64,000 nucleotides of DNA, from NCBI GenBank assembly GCA_000750105.3, contig JPHH03000029.1, forward strand, positions 310,001 through 374,000, read 5' to 3'. Made by a program: the position numbers and the translations under genes. Numbering within the stretch: position 1 is the first letter of the stretch; every line of letters starts with the position of its first letter. Origin of the DNA: Tolypocladium sp. Sup5 PDA-1 (taxonomy: Eukaryota > Ascomycota > Sordariomycetes > Hypocreales > Ophiocordycipitaceae). Shown here piece by piece: positions 1 to 12,400 of this stretch. The notes beneath the pieces were generated by a model. The model was not told the origin of the DNA. It saw nothing but the letters and a program-made list of their open reading frames with translations, and did no database searches.

Positions 1-670
1 TGACCTGCGAGAAGGCCTCCTCGGCATAGTCATAGCTGCCGTAGCGGTCGTAGAGAATGCCGATGCCATACCAGAGCATTGGATCCTTTCCGAGCGTTAG
101 CGTGCCTCTCGCGCTCAGTGAGATGCCTGGGACTAACCTTGGGGTCTCTGAGGTTTACGAGTGCCTGTTGATAGGCATCATATGCTTTTTGGAGGTTCTC
201 GGTCATGAGATAGCAGTGACCTGTCGCGACTGTTAGCGCATCGGGAATGGAGCGAGATTGCGGCATGGCATACCGAGATTTCCCCACGCTTCGCCGTTGT
301 TCTGCTCCAGCTGAACGATGGCTCGGAAGAACTCGAGCGCCTTGTCAAAGGCCTCGCGACCCTTGAGCAGCATGCCTATGGCGTTCATGGCAGCAGTGGA
401 GTTGGGGTTGGCCTGCAGAGCCCGCTCGTATGCGTGCATCGCCTCGTCGGGGACGCGCAAGAGTTCCGAGAAGCTGCCTGCAGCGCTGTCAGTGTTGTCT
501 CATGTCCAGGGGACGAGGCACAACGTACCAATCTGCAACCAGACTGCCTCGTTCATGGCGGCAATCTGGTGCGAGGGGGCAAAATGGCCGGGTTGGACAT
601 TCTGGGGAGGGGCCACCTGGACCTGATGCTGCATCTGCATCATGGTGGGCGACGGGTGATGGTTCGCCAT
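1..670 (-). CDS. ssn6: Ssn6/Cyc8 TPR transcriptional corepressor (5' part, runs off the window)
   Basis: N-terminal part of the TPR subunit of the Tup1-Ssn6 general corepressor, a nuclear protein that bridges DNA-bound repressors to Tup1. Exons read on the minus strand are 670-529, 477-274, 220-138 and 85 to the window edge; the three introns are 51-53 bp with GTACGT, GTATGC and GTTAGT donors, and the phases agree. The product starts MANHHPSPTMMQMQ and continues through an alanine/glutamine-containing leader into TPR units: the EAVWLQIG segment, then DEAMHAYERALQANPNSTAA, then NLGHCYLMTENLQKAYDAY, then DPMLWYGIGILYDRYGSYDY. These are the hallmark first TPRs of Ssn6. An in-frame TAG lies 11 codons upstream of the chosen ATG, so the start is well supported unless an upstream intron exists. 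The remaining TPRs and the C-terminal tail lie outside the window. Confidence 0.93.
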
Positions 671-3600
671 GGCGAGGAGTTGAGGTTGGGGTTGGAATTG
701 GAGCTATCCCAGGCGGCGATTAAATAGTCGTGGCCGTGCGGTGAACAGCTGTACGGGGTGATTCGATCCGGGGCGGAGGGAATGGCGCAAGTGACCCAGA
801 GACGGCGGCGCTCGCACGCAGGCCTGGGTGCAGAGACGGGACGAAGTTCAATGCCTCGGTGGTGATGGCCAGGCGCGGGTGCAGAGGCGCATCCAACAGG
901 CGGCTCAAGGCGCAGCCACCGGGATTAACAAGGGCACAAGCAGCGAGAAGCCGGCTGTAGAGACAGAAGGCAGGGGCGGGCGGGTGTGAGGCACGCGGCC
1001 AGATGCAACGTGGCCGGCGATGTCGTCGTGGGATCGAGGCTGGCCTGCTCCGACGAAGCCGTCTCGCTCGGGTTGACGAAATTGGTGGTGAGGGAGGAAG
1101 AAGAAAACGGACGGGTAATTGGGGAGAGGCTGTGGTGGAGGAAGGACCTGCGCTGCTGGCCTCCAAACTCCCCTTACCCATGAAAATGGGAGGGAACGGG
1201 CACACTAGACCCACGCCGGCGTGCCGTGGCGAAGCGAAGCGGGGCCGCCCATGCTCGCCCATGCCCGCCCATGCCCTCCATCCATGCCCCATGCCCCATC
1301 CATGCCGCTGCCGCTTCTGGTGCTGGTGCTGTGCGGCTGCAGCTCGCTCTTGGCTGCTAGTGCGGTTGCACCGACAGCTCTATTTCACCTGCGCCTTTCG
1401 GCTCTGCCTTGGGCATTTGTTGGTGGTGCTTTGCGTCCTCTGCTGCCATCCAATGTCGCCCCGTGCGTTAGGTGCCTTGCACGTGACGCGCCGCTGCGGG
1501 AAGCACGGTGACGCATCCCCACGCCTCGGTCTCCGTGGTTGCTTCAAGCCGCCCACGGCCGCGGCAACTCGCACATGCCCGCCGGCCGCGCGCAATGCCA
1601 CTTCGGACGAGATGGATGGATATACGAGTACTACTACTTGCCGTGACGTGTGCGATGCGGCGTACGGATACTAGCGGTGCAACCAACCTTCCGCCTCGCC
1701 GCTGCCACAGGTGACGGGAATGCAAGCCATGCACACTCGCAGCCACGAGTGCATACATGGCTGTATATCGACGATGCCACTATTTGCCTCCTAAGGAGGT
1801 CACATTGGCTTGTTTACAGCCAGTGCGCACCGCAAACCAGGTCGAGCTCGGCGGCGTCGCGCCGAACCACCGCCCGGAATCGTCGGCGAGGTGCGCACCA
1901 AGACACCCAAGCTCCGACCAGCCAAGGACGGACGCCTTCCCAAGTCCAAGTCCACGGCAAACTCAACGCACAGCGCCGATGGCTTCAGGCCAACAGCAAG
2001 CCTCCAGACCCGCCTTTGCCCGCCGCCAGCCGTGCCAATTCGACTTCGGCATCGGCCTTTCTTCGACGGTTGCCTTATTACCTTATGCGCTCAGCTATGG
2101 AGAACTACGGGGATACCTTACTGGCAGTACCTGGGCGCTCGCGGGGGCTAGGGCCGTTCTGGAAGTCACCCACGTGTGTGAGCCCTCCTGCGGCCTCAAA
2201 TGTGGTGCTCGATCCGCTGCGGAGGGGGCAAAGCCAATGCCAGAGAAAGGCAATGGACGAAAGAGGAGCCTCTCGAGTGCCAAGACAGCAAATTCGCTTT
2301 TTTTTCCGCAGTGAAACAGGGGACCGCGGCACGAGTCGAGGTGGCTGGCGGGTGATCACGATGGCCCGCTGCCGTTTTATGCTTTTTCTGCTCCTTTGTT
2401 TTGTTTGCGCATCCGGTTGCGACATGAACGCCGTTGTTGGTGTCGAAGGGCTCCCGTCTGTGCTTCTGGTTTCAGTCAGGGCCCCAGTGGTTTCTGACGG
2501 CGCACATGTACGTGAGGGTGCCGCCATGTAACAACGCAGCAGCAGTGCCGGCACGGACGCTGCCGTCTCAAACTAGGCGCTACGGAGTATGTGTACTCGC
2601 ACGAAGACATATATGTATCCGTACGCATCTCGACCTCGTGCAAAGAGAGAGAGAGAGAGAAAATTTGCAAGTTGAATTAAACAGCCCCAGTCACCACGAG
2701 GGTCCCGCCTTGCACGGTACGGACGGGGGCCAGCAGGGCAGCCATGCCGACATCATGCGGGATCATGTTCCGGCCCAGCGGGGCGGCGGCAGATGACGGT
2801 GGGCAGTTGTGGCCTCGCCTCGCCTGCTGCTGTTGCTGTGCTGCTGTTGCTGTGCTGCTGCTGCCAAAAGAAATGAGCGTCCACGACGACGCAGTTTGGC
2901 GATGTCAACAGCACGCCCTGAGGGCATATATACTTTGACGGTCGCAGGGTGCGCGTTGTGGCAGCCGCCGGGCCAGCTCAGCCCGAAGCCAAATGGGCTA
3001 GTCCATGCGGCAGCCGACGAGCAAGAACGATTGCCAACAGAGACGACGCCGTCGCTGCGATGCGCCCTCAACCCCATGCAACCATGAGGTCCGCGATGCT
3101 CTCAGAGGCCCGGAAGTTTACTTTGCGATCCGCCGCTAGCGACTGCGGCATCATGCTTGTTGCTGGCGACAACGTACGTGATCCGCAAGGTACGGACTAC
3201 GGAGTACGGACTACGGAGTACGGACTACTGGCTGACGCATCGACACATGATATGAGGCGACCTGGCGGCGAGCGTCGTGATGCTCCTACTCCGTGTCCAA
3301 GTCCCGTCTGGTTGTTAGTTCCCGACGGCGGGCGCAAGGATCATATCTCGAGCCCGGTGACCCGCAACTGCACAGGCGACGAGGCACTGGCCAGCGAGTG
3401 TCGTCGTCTTCGTCGTCGTCGTCGTCGGGTGCGCAGGGCATCTCGCGCGCAGCCACCGCTGACCAGCAGCCGCATGGAGGACATTGTTGGCGGCCTGCAC
3501 GCCCCCCCCCCTTCCCCCGGTTCTCGTTCCAGCATCATCTTTCCCCAGCTGGCTTGCGGCTTCCCTGCCCGTCAGGCCCGTCTGCCCCCAACAACCTCAT

Positions 3601-5113
3601 CAGAGGGCGCCTCAGAAACCTGCCGAACGCTGACACGCCCACACCTCCACTGCACCTACGCCCGCGCCCGCGCCCTGTGCTGGGCTGGGCTGGGCTCCAT
3701 GGGCTGGGCCGTGTCGTGCAACCGCACCCACCCCCAGGCAAATCTGGATGAGACCCCTCCCCGGGCCTCCCACCCAGCCATCCCCCCCCCCTACTTCGTA
3801 CGAGTAACGCCCGTCACCACCTCGCCCATCTGGAGCCTCCACTCCTCCCAAGCCTCCCCACAGAAGCCAAAATGCCCCCACAGGCCCAGCCCGAGTTCGT
3901 CTCTAACGAGGCTCCACCGTCTCGGTCTCTCTCCTGAGTCGCCCAGGCGTCGCTGACGTGCCACGGCCAAGCCAAAGGCCAGCCTCCGACGGATCTGGCC
4001 ATCTGTGTCTGCCACCGGCCGACGGGGGCGGGCGAGCCCTGCAGGCCCTGCAGACCCTGCAAGCCCTATCCGTACTGCGAGCCTTTTAACCGCAGAGCGC
4101 TAGGCTCCCGTAACCTCACAGAGACACAGAGTCACAGCTTGCAACGGAGCTCGTCACGGCGCTGTGGCACCCCAAGAAAGTGACAAGACGCCCACCAAGC
4201 GCACTGCTATCACGAGCTTACCAGCCCGCACCGCCGCCCGTCACCAACAAAGCGACAGGCACCACACCCGCTCGTGCGTGGCCCCTTCTCGCGATTCGCT
4301 CCGTCGATTCCTGGCCTCTCCGTCTCATCATGCCTCCACGTCTTGATCAGGTGGGACTCGCTGTGTCTCGCTCTCACAAGCGGCACCAGGGCATCGATAG
4401 CCGTACCTTTATCCCCAACGGCGCACCAGCTCCCGTCCCGGAACATCTCGCTTCCTCCCTCGTTATTTCCGCCGCCCAGCTACGGGGTACGTACCGGGAA
4501 GCCTTCGGCAGGCAGGGCACAAACAGTGGAGGGCCACGATACCCGCAGCTCGTGGGAAGGGTGACATGGGCCCGGTCTGTGCCACCACCACCGCCGTCGC
4601 CAGCGCCGCTCTCCTTTCGATTTACTGTACGAGTAGTCCGTACTTTAGACCTCCTCGTTCGCATTGTCCTCCAGCTGACCGGCGCGGCGGTCCTCCTCTC
4701 CCCGCAAGAAGCATCTACGTCCCCATCTACGCATGTACTTGTATGCACGCACGGCATGTGCATGCGTGTCTGTTAAGCCAGGCCAACCACCGTGCCGAGG
4801 ACTGCATTCGCTGGCGGCCGATCACCTGCGCATCCGCGTCCATGTTGTGCATCGACAAACCCTGCAAACACTCACCCTACTAGAGCGCCACCTCCACAGC
4901 CAACATCACCATCCGTCTCTGCGAGGTGAGACGAGGACGGACGGCCGCGCTATCTGTGTCGTTCATGTGCCCCGCACAATTGTCTTTCTATCCACTTACG
5001 AGTAGTATAAGTCGCCAAGGTCGCTCCCCATTCCAAGCCGGCCAGAGCTTCACGATTGAAATGATGCTCAAGCAGGCATGCCTCATTTAATTATTATTGC
5101 TAATCATAGTCTA
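671..5113. other. 4.4 kb gene-free stretch upstream of ssn6
   Basis: No convincing gene was found on either strand. Open frames here are compositionally biased (Ala/Arg/Pro rich) and overlap each other in several frames without recognisable domains. The stretch holds a GA microsatellite (2644-2661), a CTG/CTGTTG run (2823-2864), a three-copy TACGGACTACGGAG repeat (3191-3228), a CGT run (about 3402-3428), GGGCT repeats (about 3685-3710) and CCCTGCAGG-like repeats (4034-4066). C-rich leader-like sequence before ATGs at 3871 and 4330 could belong to untranslated leaders or short upstream reading frames. It probably contains the ssn6 promoter and a long 5' leader. Confidence 0.5.
3191..3228. repeat. 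Tandem TACGGACTACGGAG repeat
   Basis: Two and a half to three head-to-tail copies of a 14-base unit, TACGGACTACGGAG. The unit is built from the same half-sites (TACGGAGTA and its relatives) that occur singly elsewhere in the intergenic DNA of this window. It lies in the long gene-free stretch upstream of ssn6. Confidence 0.8.
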
Positions 5114-7172
5114 TTAACTTTCGGGCTCCTCTATTGCGAAGTTGTGAAGACTATATAGATGTGTTAGTAAGCCATAGCATAAATCACATTTGGCAGCAGT
5201 AAAAACTCACCTAATGTCCTCACGGTTTGTTGGGCTGCGAGGTTCTATCCTCGACGTGATCGATGCCGCAACACCATTCTGCCCGTCGATACCGTCCGCG
5301 GCCGTTCCCACCGGGCCGCTGTTCCCACTGGCTTGCGGCTGTCGTGCAACCTGCTGTGGCTTCTTTCCTCGTATCTGGTTAAGGTGTTCGAAGTAGCCAT
5401 CCGGGATCTGCGTTTTGTACTTGCCGCAGAAGACGCCGACTTCAAAGTCCTTGATCTGGCCTTGGGGCGAAGCCTCCGTGCAGGCCGCCTTCAGATCTTC
5501 AAGGCCCCCATATATCACGTCGTCCGCCTTGATGTGTCTCGCGATGTCGTGTCTCGTCTTCCCATGCGCAATGAGCTCCTGCGGACTGGCAAGGTCGATG
5601 CCGTGCTAGACGTGGTCAGCGCTGCCATTGCCAATATCACGACAAAGGACTTACAATGTGCGGGTGCGTGATAGGCGGCGCGCACGAAGCAAAGATGACC
5701 CGTCGCGCGCCGGCTTCCCGTGCCATGCTCACAATCTCCCTGCTCGTCGTGCCTCGAACAATCGAATCGTCAACCAGGCACACGACGCGCCCTTGGAATT
5801 CGGATTCCATGGCGCTCAGCTTACGTCGAACGCCCTTCTCTCGCGCCTTCTGCCCCGGCAGGATGAAGGTTCTGTACACGTATCGGTTCTTGACGAACCC
5901 GTTCGAAAACGGCAGGCCAAGCTGCTCCGACACGACGGCCGCGGCGGTGTTGCTGGTTTCGGGAACTGGAATGATGACGTCGATTTCCTTGATGCCGTCC
6001 TCGCCAAGTGTGTCCCTGAGCTTCTTGGCAAGTCTCACGCCCATGTTCTGCCTGCTCCGGTGGATGGAGATTCCGTCCATGACCGTGTCCGGCCGGGCGA
6101 AGTAGACATACTCGAAAATGTCCGGCGAATATGCCTGCCGCGGCGCGACCTGATGGAACTGGGGCTTTCCACCCTTTTGGAGAAACACAGCCTCGCCAGG
6201 CAGGATGTCTCGCATGTTCTTAAAGCCTAATTGGCGAAGTGCAATACTCTCGGATGCCAGCATGTAATCGGTGCCGCCCTCGATCGTAGCTGATGGCCGA
6301 CTGCCCATGACGAGGGGCCGGATGCCAAACGAGTCACGGAAGGCAAAGATGCCGAAGCCGGCAATCATCGCCGTGACCGCCCAGGCTCCCTCGCACTTCT
6401 GGTACGTCCGAGTCAATGCTGTGAAGATGTCGTCGGTGTTCACACGAGCCTTGCCCGTGTCGTTGAGGGCATTCGCAAAGATGTTGAGCATCAGCTCACT
6501 GTCGGAGTCGGTATTCACGTGGCGGCGAGCCTCTTGGTCGAGGAAACGGCGCAGCTCGGGGGCGTTTGTAATGTTTCCATTATGGGCGCAGCTGTCGTGG
6601 ATCAGTATCCATGATGGTGCCAGAGCCGGGGCCAATGCTTACCAGATTCCGTAGGGCGAGTTGACATAGAAGGGCTGGGATTCCGCGCTCTGATGAGAAG
6701 TAACTGGTCAGCTCCATGTGCTTCAGATATGACCAGACACATGACCGGTAACCATGGCCTCGTCTAGGGCTAGATGCGAGGGCAGGTGGAAGAGGGACAG
6801 GGTCGGCATATGGCCAAGAGACCGGCGTCCGTGATACCGGATGCAAGGGTACATACCGAGCTCGTGCCCGCTGTTGGGTAGCGGAGGTGGGCAATGCCCA
6901 TGTATCCAGGAAGATCGGCGACACGCTTGCCATCTCCAAAGACCTGTTCCATTAGCACGAGAACACCGCGACGGCCGAGACGAGACGCATACTTTGGCTA
7001 CCATGCCATTGCCCTTGCACTGGAATATTCTGCCGCCGGAACCACAGGTCGTGATGCCGGCAGCATCTTGGCCTCTGTGCTGGAGATAGTAGAGACTCTC
7101 GTGCAAGTCGACTGCCGCGTCCGAGTTGTGCGAGTCGGTGTCGGCCAGGATGAGGCCCACGACGCCGCACAT
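5114..7172 (-). CDS. ade4: Amidophosphoribosyltransferase (glutamine PRPP amidotransferase)
   Basis: Catalyses the first committed step of de novo purine synthesis, PRPP plus glutamine to 5-phosphoribosylamine, in the cytosol. Exons on the minus strand: 7172-6993, 6943-6857, 6689-6643, 6591-5655, 5605-5211, 5150-5114, giving 560 aa in a closed frame. The start MCGVVG supplies Cys2, the N-terminal nucleophile of the class II glutamine amidotransferase domain. Also visible are LQHRGQDAAG, AHLRYPTAG, the AHNGN loop, and near residue 372 the PRPP-binding signature VVCLVDDSIVRGTT. The last exon is only 37 bp: reading through the GTGAGT at 5210 would give an early TGA, while splicing restores the C-terminus DISLHNFAIEEPES typical of fungal homologues. 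The 167 bp intron between exons 2 and 3 is longer than the others. Confidence 0.95.
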
Positions 7173-8262
7173 GTTGCCGGTTCGGGAGGATTCGGAGGTG
7201 GGGTTGGAGGAGGGCCTTCACGGAAACACCGATCGTTCTTGGATGCTCTACCGATCAGAGCGATTATATTCGACGACTGCGCGTTCCAGTTCGATATCGC
7301 CACGCGATTCGATACGAAAGCGACGGGAACGTATGGATGGAAGATTAGGTAGGTGACGAGGGACGACAATTTATTGCGATAGGTACGGAGCGGAGGAGCA
7401 CTAAACTTTTTGACGCCAGAGAAATTTTTAGGTGGACCCAAGGGTTCAACGTCACGTTGTCAGGGAACAACACTCCCCAGAAACTCCAAAGTTGCATTAA
7501 AGCCCGAACTGGCTTTACATGTGTATGTAAGCCTTCAACCGGCTCTTCCTAATCACACCTAGGTATTTGGCAAGAACCGCCCAAAGCCCTGAAGCAACGG
7601 GCTCCAGCGTCATTTGTATGCAGCCCTCGTACCTTGCAGAGGGATTCCGCCATTCGGCCAATTTATGCCTCTAAATTTACGCCGCAAAGAGCCGCACCTC
7701 GTGGCGCTATTAAGCCGCCCAATGAGCATAATTCACCGTTAGCCGCGGTTCCCTCTCCCGGGTTGAGACGATGCCTGATGGACGAGGATAATGTGAGGCC
7801 CAGACAAAGAGTGGCGCATCGACGTACGAAGTACCCTGCTTGCCTAACAAACACCGCGCTTGCAGTAACTGTGACTGTGGGTACCCAGTGACCAGAAGTC
7901 CTAATTTGCAATCCCCATGGGGTCGTATGCCGCGGCAACCTTGCAATATAAGAGGGAGCTCAGTTGATAAATTGTACAGCTACCCTGTACCTTCACGACG
8001 CAGTATCAACACCCTGGCCATAAGAAACCACAGCCATATATATTAATACCAGCCGTATCTACGGATAGTACTAGTAGTCCATCCGTGGGATAATCATACT
8101 GTTCTGGTGTGCATTAACGCGTCGCTAGAAAAAAAAAGACCGCCTTCCTGGCCATCGCCTCTCTCCTACCTGACCCAACAGGGTAATCCTCATCTTGGAA
8201 CAATGAAAACCAACGAAGGCAGCGTTACGACACGGTATATCCTACATGCCTCCACCCCCGCA
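7173..8262. other. Intergenic, promoter side of ade4 and 3' side of the TMEM115-like gene
   Basis: About 1.1 kb with no supported gene. It holds the presumed ade4 promoter (right end of that gene), a TACGAAGTAC motif at 7825-7834, an AT-rich TATA-like string near 7946 on the plus strand, and an A tract near 8131. The open frames here show no domain. Confidence 0.5.
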
Positions 8263-9415
8263 TCAATTGTTCTTCCCCGGCTCTTCATCGTTGTCTGGCT
8301 CGAACTTGGTCTCGCCCAGCATCGGCCCAGGTTGAGACGACATGGCCGTCTGGGTGCTGGGCTGCGGCTGTATCTGAACCGTTGGCCCCGTCGGCTGAAC
8401 AGGGGGCTGCGAGGATGACTTGTTAGCAGCACCGCCCGTGGCTGCATTGAGTCTCTGGTCCAGCGCCTTGAGCGCAATCGCCCTCCTCCTCTCCGCCTCT
8501 GCTCGAGCGCCACCCGTGCCCCTCTGCAGCATCCTATCGCCGCGACCAGAAGACATTTCGGCGTGTGAAAACGGGGTGCAGAGTCGCATGGCGACCAGGA
8601 CATCAAAGATCTGGTCGGAAAAGGCGGCTACGAATGGTTTGACGGGACCTGGGAAGAACTCGGCGAATGCAAACGTTTCGCTGGCGTCGCCGCGCAAAGA
8701 CGTCGGCTGTGACGAGTCGAGGTCGGGAAAGACGGTTTTGTAGAATCGCAGATACGTCCAGCTCGTAATGAATCCGAAGAGGGCGAGCCAGAAGGCAGCT
8801 CTCGACAGCAGAGGCGTCAGCGACAGGACGGTCACAATGCCGATGTAGAGCAGTGGGAACCGAGGCACCCGCAGCGAGATGATGCCGCGGAAAAGCGTGA
8901 CCGTGTGGGCGGGGACGAGCTGGCTGAACGCGACGAGGAACGAGATCTGAACGGGGACGGTCCCAGATATGACGGTAAGACTGCGCATCCGGGAGGTTAG
9001 CAGGAAGCCGCAGCAGGCCGGGGCAGCATCGCACGTACGTCCAGCTCTCGTTGCGCGTCAGGGTGAAGAAGAGGATCATGACGCAAAACGTCAGGATGCT
9101 CGGCACCAGAGAGACGAGGGCCAAGAACTTGGCCAGCTCAGCCGATGACCATGCGCGCTCCAGATACCTGCCGCCCTGGTAGAGCGTCACGCCTGCGATG
9201 GCCAAGGTGAAGACATTGCCCTCCACCAACGTCGACGTGAGGAACGTCCAGGGATATATGAGGGAGAGCTGCGGGACGAGCGTGAGGTAGGGGATGACGA
9301 TGTCAGCGTGCTCCGTCCATTGCCGGTAGCGGATCGCGGCGCTGAGGAAGGACTGGAAGATGAGCGCGATGAGGAGGACGCGGGTGACGGGCGGGATGTT
9401 TATTCGCGGAGGCAT
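8263..9415 (-). CDS. TMEM115-family (DUF1751) integral membrane protein
   Basis: Two exons, 9415-9039 and 8980-8263, with a 58 bp intron (GTACGT donor, GCGCAG acceptor) and a closed 364 aa frame. The N-terminal half is hydrophobic with several predicted membrane segments: one near residues 10-30, one around 50-75, then others around LALVSLVPSILTFCVMILFF and LLYIGIVTVLSLTPLLSRAA. The motif GTVPVQISFLVAFSQLVPAH and the later FYK..FPDL..SQPTSLRGD are characteristic of the rhomboid-related TMEM115 family, which in animals is a Golgi protein linked to retrograde traffic; yeast YOL107W is a relative. The C-terminal 100 residues are polar, Gln/Pro rich and likely cytosolic. No rhomboid catalytic Ser/His pair is evident, so it is probably not a protease. 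Confidence 0.85.
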
Positions 9416-12400
9416 GGCGGCGGCGCGGCAGGCAGCAGTGTCTGCGGCGGTGTCATCCGTCCCCGGGACGAGAGAATGGCGTCGCCTTCTGTTGGCGACC
9501 TGTCCGTTGGACTTTCTGGCTGCGTCTCGCGTTTGCGCTGGCGTGAGGTTTGGGCTTGGAGCATTTATCGTAGGTTGTCACAAGCCGTGGTCGCACAGGC
9601 CAACAAGCCACATTGAAGGTCCCTGGTTGCCTGGGGGGTCGCATGGCGGCCTCAGGCAAAAATACTGGCGGGCCTTCAACCACACAGATATGGATGGACT
9701 GCACCACCAACGAACCTGCCAGACAGGTCAAAGCGACAACGAATCGAACTCTCTCTACACCGGCCTTTATGGGAATCCTGGCGTCTGCAGTTGGGCTCGT
9801 CTCTCAAGCTCAACGTTATGCATCTGTCAAAGGTCCCCAGGCTGAGCCCGGCAAACTGGGCCGAGCTTCGGATGCAGAGTTACCGCATACTGCGTGCACT
9901 GCCGTATCATTGATACACATGCCTTGGACATCTCGTTGTCGCGAACATCTCCACCGCATTCTACATGCCTGGAAATACGGCGCAATGCCAGAGACAGGAG
10001 TGTCTTTCGATCCCCTTTAGTGTATGTGTGCTTCGTAGGTACGCCACCACAGGCCCGCGGACCCGACGAGTGCTTGATGCCCAGTCCCAGGTGGACTCGC
10101 GATGCCATCGGACAATGATGTACCACAGCTTCAACGGCAATGTCGACAAGCAGTCGAATGAGGGTACGGAGCACGAAGGAGGGTAGAATGGGCTCGGCGC
10201 TCAGCCGCCTAGTGGGACTACAAGGAAATCGTGAGATGAAGGCTCCAACCAATCTGCCTAGGTATCTTGGGCAGAACAGGGAAACTGGATCTGACACCGA
10301 GCCAACTCTGGACAATGCGGTCGCAAACCGATTTTGGCCATTTGATAGACAAGGCTTCCTCGGCGAAGGCTCAACCTGCGGTGCGTGCAGGCAGCGGCGG
10401 CCGGAGATACGAATAACTGACGAGTCGCTCACGCCGGTAGTGTTTGGTTAGAAGACGGAGGGTCGGACGACAGTAAGGAAGGGGAAATGGATGCTTCGGT
10501 GTCGGTAATCGGTTCAGCTGGGGCGAAATTTGTTGATGGAGGATCGAAGCCCCAAAGTGTGGCTTGCCACGTTAATTTAGGGTGGCCGCAAATAGCCTGG
10601 TTCTCCACTGGGGTTCTCCGAAGTCCCCAAGCAAGCCGACCAACTCCGGTCATCGAGGCATTGACGATGGTGATTGCTGGACTCGAGCGAGGCCAGGCTG
10701 CAGGCCCCCCTCAGCCGCATCCACCGAAAGAAGCTCTCCTGCTCTCTAGAGCCCTCTTCTCACCAAGCTGGCAAGCCGTAGGAGAGGGCTCACAGCCCGC
10801 CGCCATCGCCGCGACCCCTGCATCCGGCACGTGCATCACACCGGGCCACGATATCCCTGCATCTGGCGCTCTGCTGTTCGTTCAAGGCGCTCGCTCTGGG
10901 GTTTGTTTGCATCTTTGTCTTGGAGCACCAGACTGCTTGGCACGCCGCACCACCGCCGTCATGCAGCGTCCGGCACTGCTGCCGCCTCTCTGGGGTCGTC
11001 TGCCCGTTGGCTGCCACGTAGTGATTGATCGCGCGCGGTGCTCGTTCCTAGGACTAGGTCGCTGTGCGGATGTTGGGACATTTCGCGGATCTTTACGAGG
11101 AAGAGACTTGAGCACACGCCATCAGTTGACCAAGAGCAGCCGCGCCTGCACCCAATTGCAGTCTCCGAGAATCTGATACCAAGGCCCGCCTTCTCGGTGA
11201 CCTCCCTAGAAGCTCACAATGCCAAGCGGCGAAGTGTTCATGTCGGGGTGGCAGCGCCCGTTGAGATGACTGGAAGCGACGCATCCTCTCATCTGCCAAG
11301 GTACATATTTCACCGGCCGTGCGTCTGATATTGCGCTGGGCATGCGCAAGCCCCTGCCCGCAGGGCCAGCAAGGCAAGGCACCTTGGGCACGTACATGTA
11401 GATTCGTTAGAGGCATTGAAGGCCCAGAGGGTGAGGTACTTTGCAATTGTCGATTCGCCCAGCCATTGGCGCCCTTGATCAAGTACCTACCTTGGTCGAT
11501 CTGCATCAGTCTCAGATTCCCAGAGGATGCAGCAGCCGGGGCCCGGGGCTGGGGCTGTGGCCGGTGGGCGAACGTGGGCCAGAGCGTTGGTGCGATGGCG
11601 GGAGCGAGTTTGGTTTGCTAGCCGTCGATGAACGAGGCGCTTGGTCGTGACGCTGTCATCGGTTTGTTGAGACAGACGGAAACACAGACATGCGCATGCG
11701 CATGCGCGTGCTCATGCAACAGGGAAGGGAATAGATAAGGTCATTGTTGGCTCCCGAGGCTCATGATTGACGAGATGAATGCCGACTAGCAATCCAGTCG
11801 AGATGGTCCCATCTTATCCTCGCAGGATTCCGTCTTCCCCGCTGGGTCCCTTCGCATCACACACCCCGGCACGGGGTAGAGTCCAGGTCGGGAGATCTTG
11901 CCACCATCACCGCCGTGGCCAGGAACAGCCCGTGGTGATGGCGGCGGCGCCTCCGCGTCCGAACCACGACGGTTCCCTCTCGTCTCTCCTCCGAGGCGCG
12001 ACGGAATGATTGGCTTGGTGATGGCTTGAACGGGTAGCCATCAGCAGCTTTAGCGGCGTCTGCAAAGTCAGGTGAAGGCAGATGAGGCTTCGTGTGTACG
12101 TACTTCGTACGTGCCGCAGACCACCTCGAACCAGCCAGATGCTTTGACTTTTGGGCCTGGTACTGTAGCAATCAGGGCCTCCCCACGGACTAGTCTCCTC
12201 TCGGCTGACTGGCTGGCAGTTCGTTTCGTTCCATTGTGCGCGGTACCTACGCAATTGGAGGGCAGCCCAGCCCAGCCTGTCGCACGCCGCCCGCTCTGCA
12301 GCATCGTGGCCGTCGCCCTGCCAGGGTCTCCCTCCGTCTCCCCGTTCCAGGCTGGGTGTTCCACCCGCCATGGACCAATACCGTGCCGCCTGCACAGCTG

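Noticed and set aside
1003..3956. Several plus-strand frames of 200-335 codons (1003-1674, 1650-2531, 2949-3956)
   Set aside because: They overlap each other in different frames, are biased in composition, lack domains and splice logic, and contain microsatellites.
4180..4776. 198-codon plus-strand frame after a leader-like stretch
   Set aside because: The ATG at 4330 sits in good context, but the downstream protein has no recognisable pattern and I could not find a consistent exon chain.
5207..5209. TGA considered as the ade4 stop codon
   Set aside because: It lies inside a GTGAGT donor; splicing to 5150 restores the conserved C-terminus DISLHNFAIEEPES.
9827..11176. Frames at 9827-10432 (-) and 10487-11176 (+)
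   Set aside because: No domain, no homology recognised, composition unlike the verified genes.
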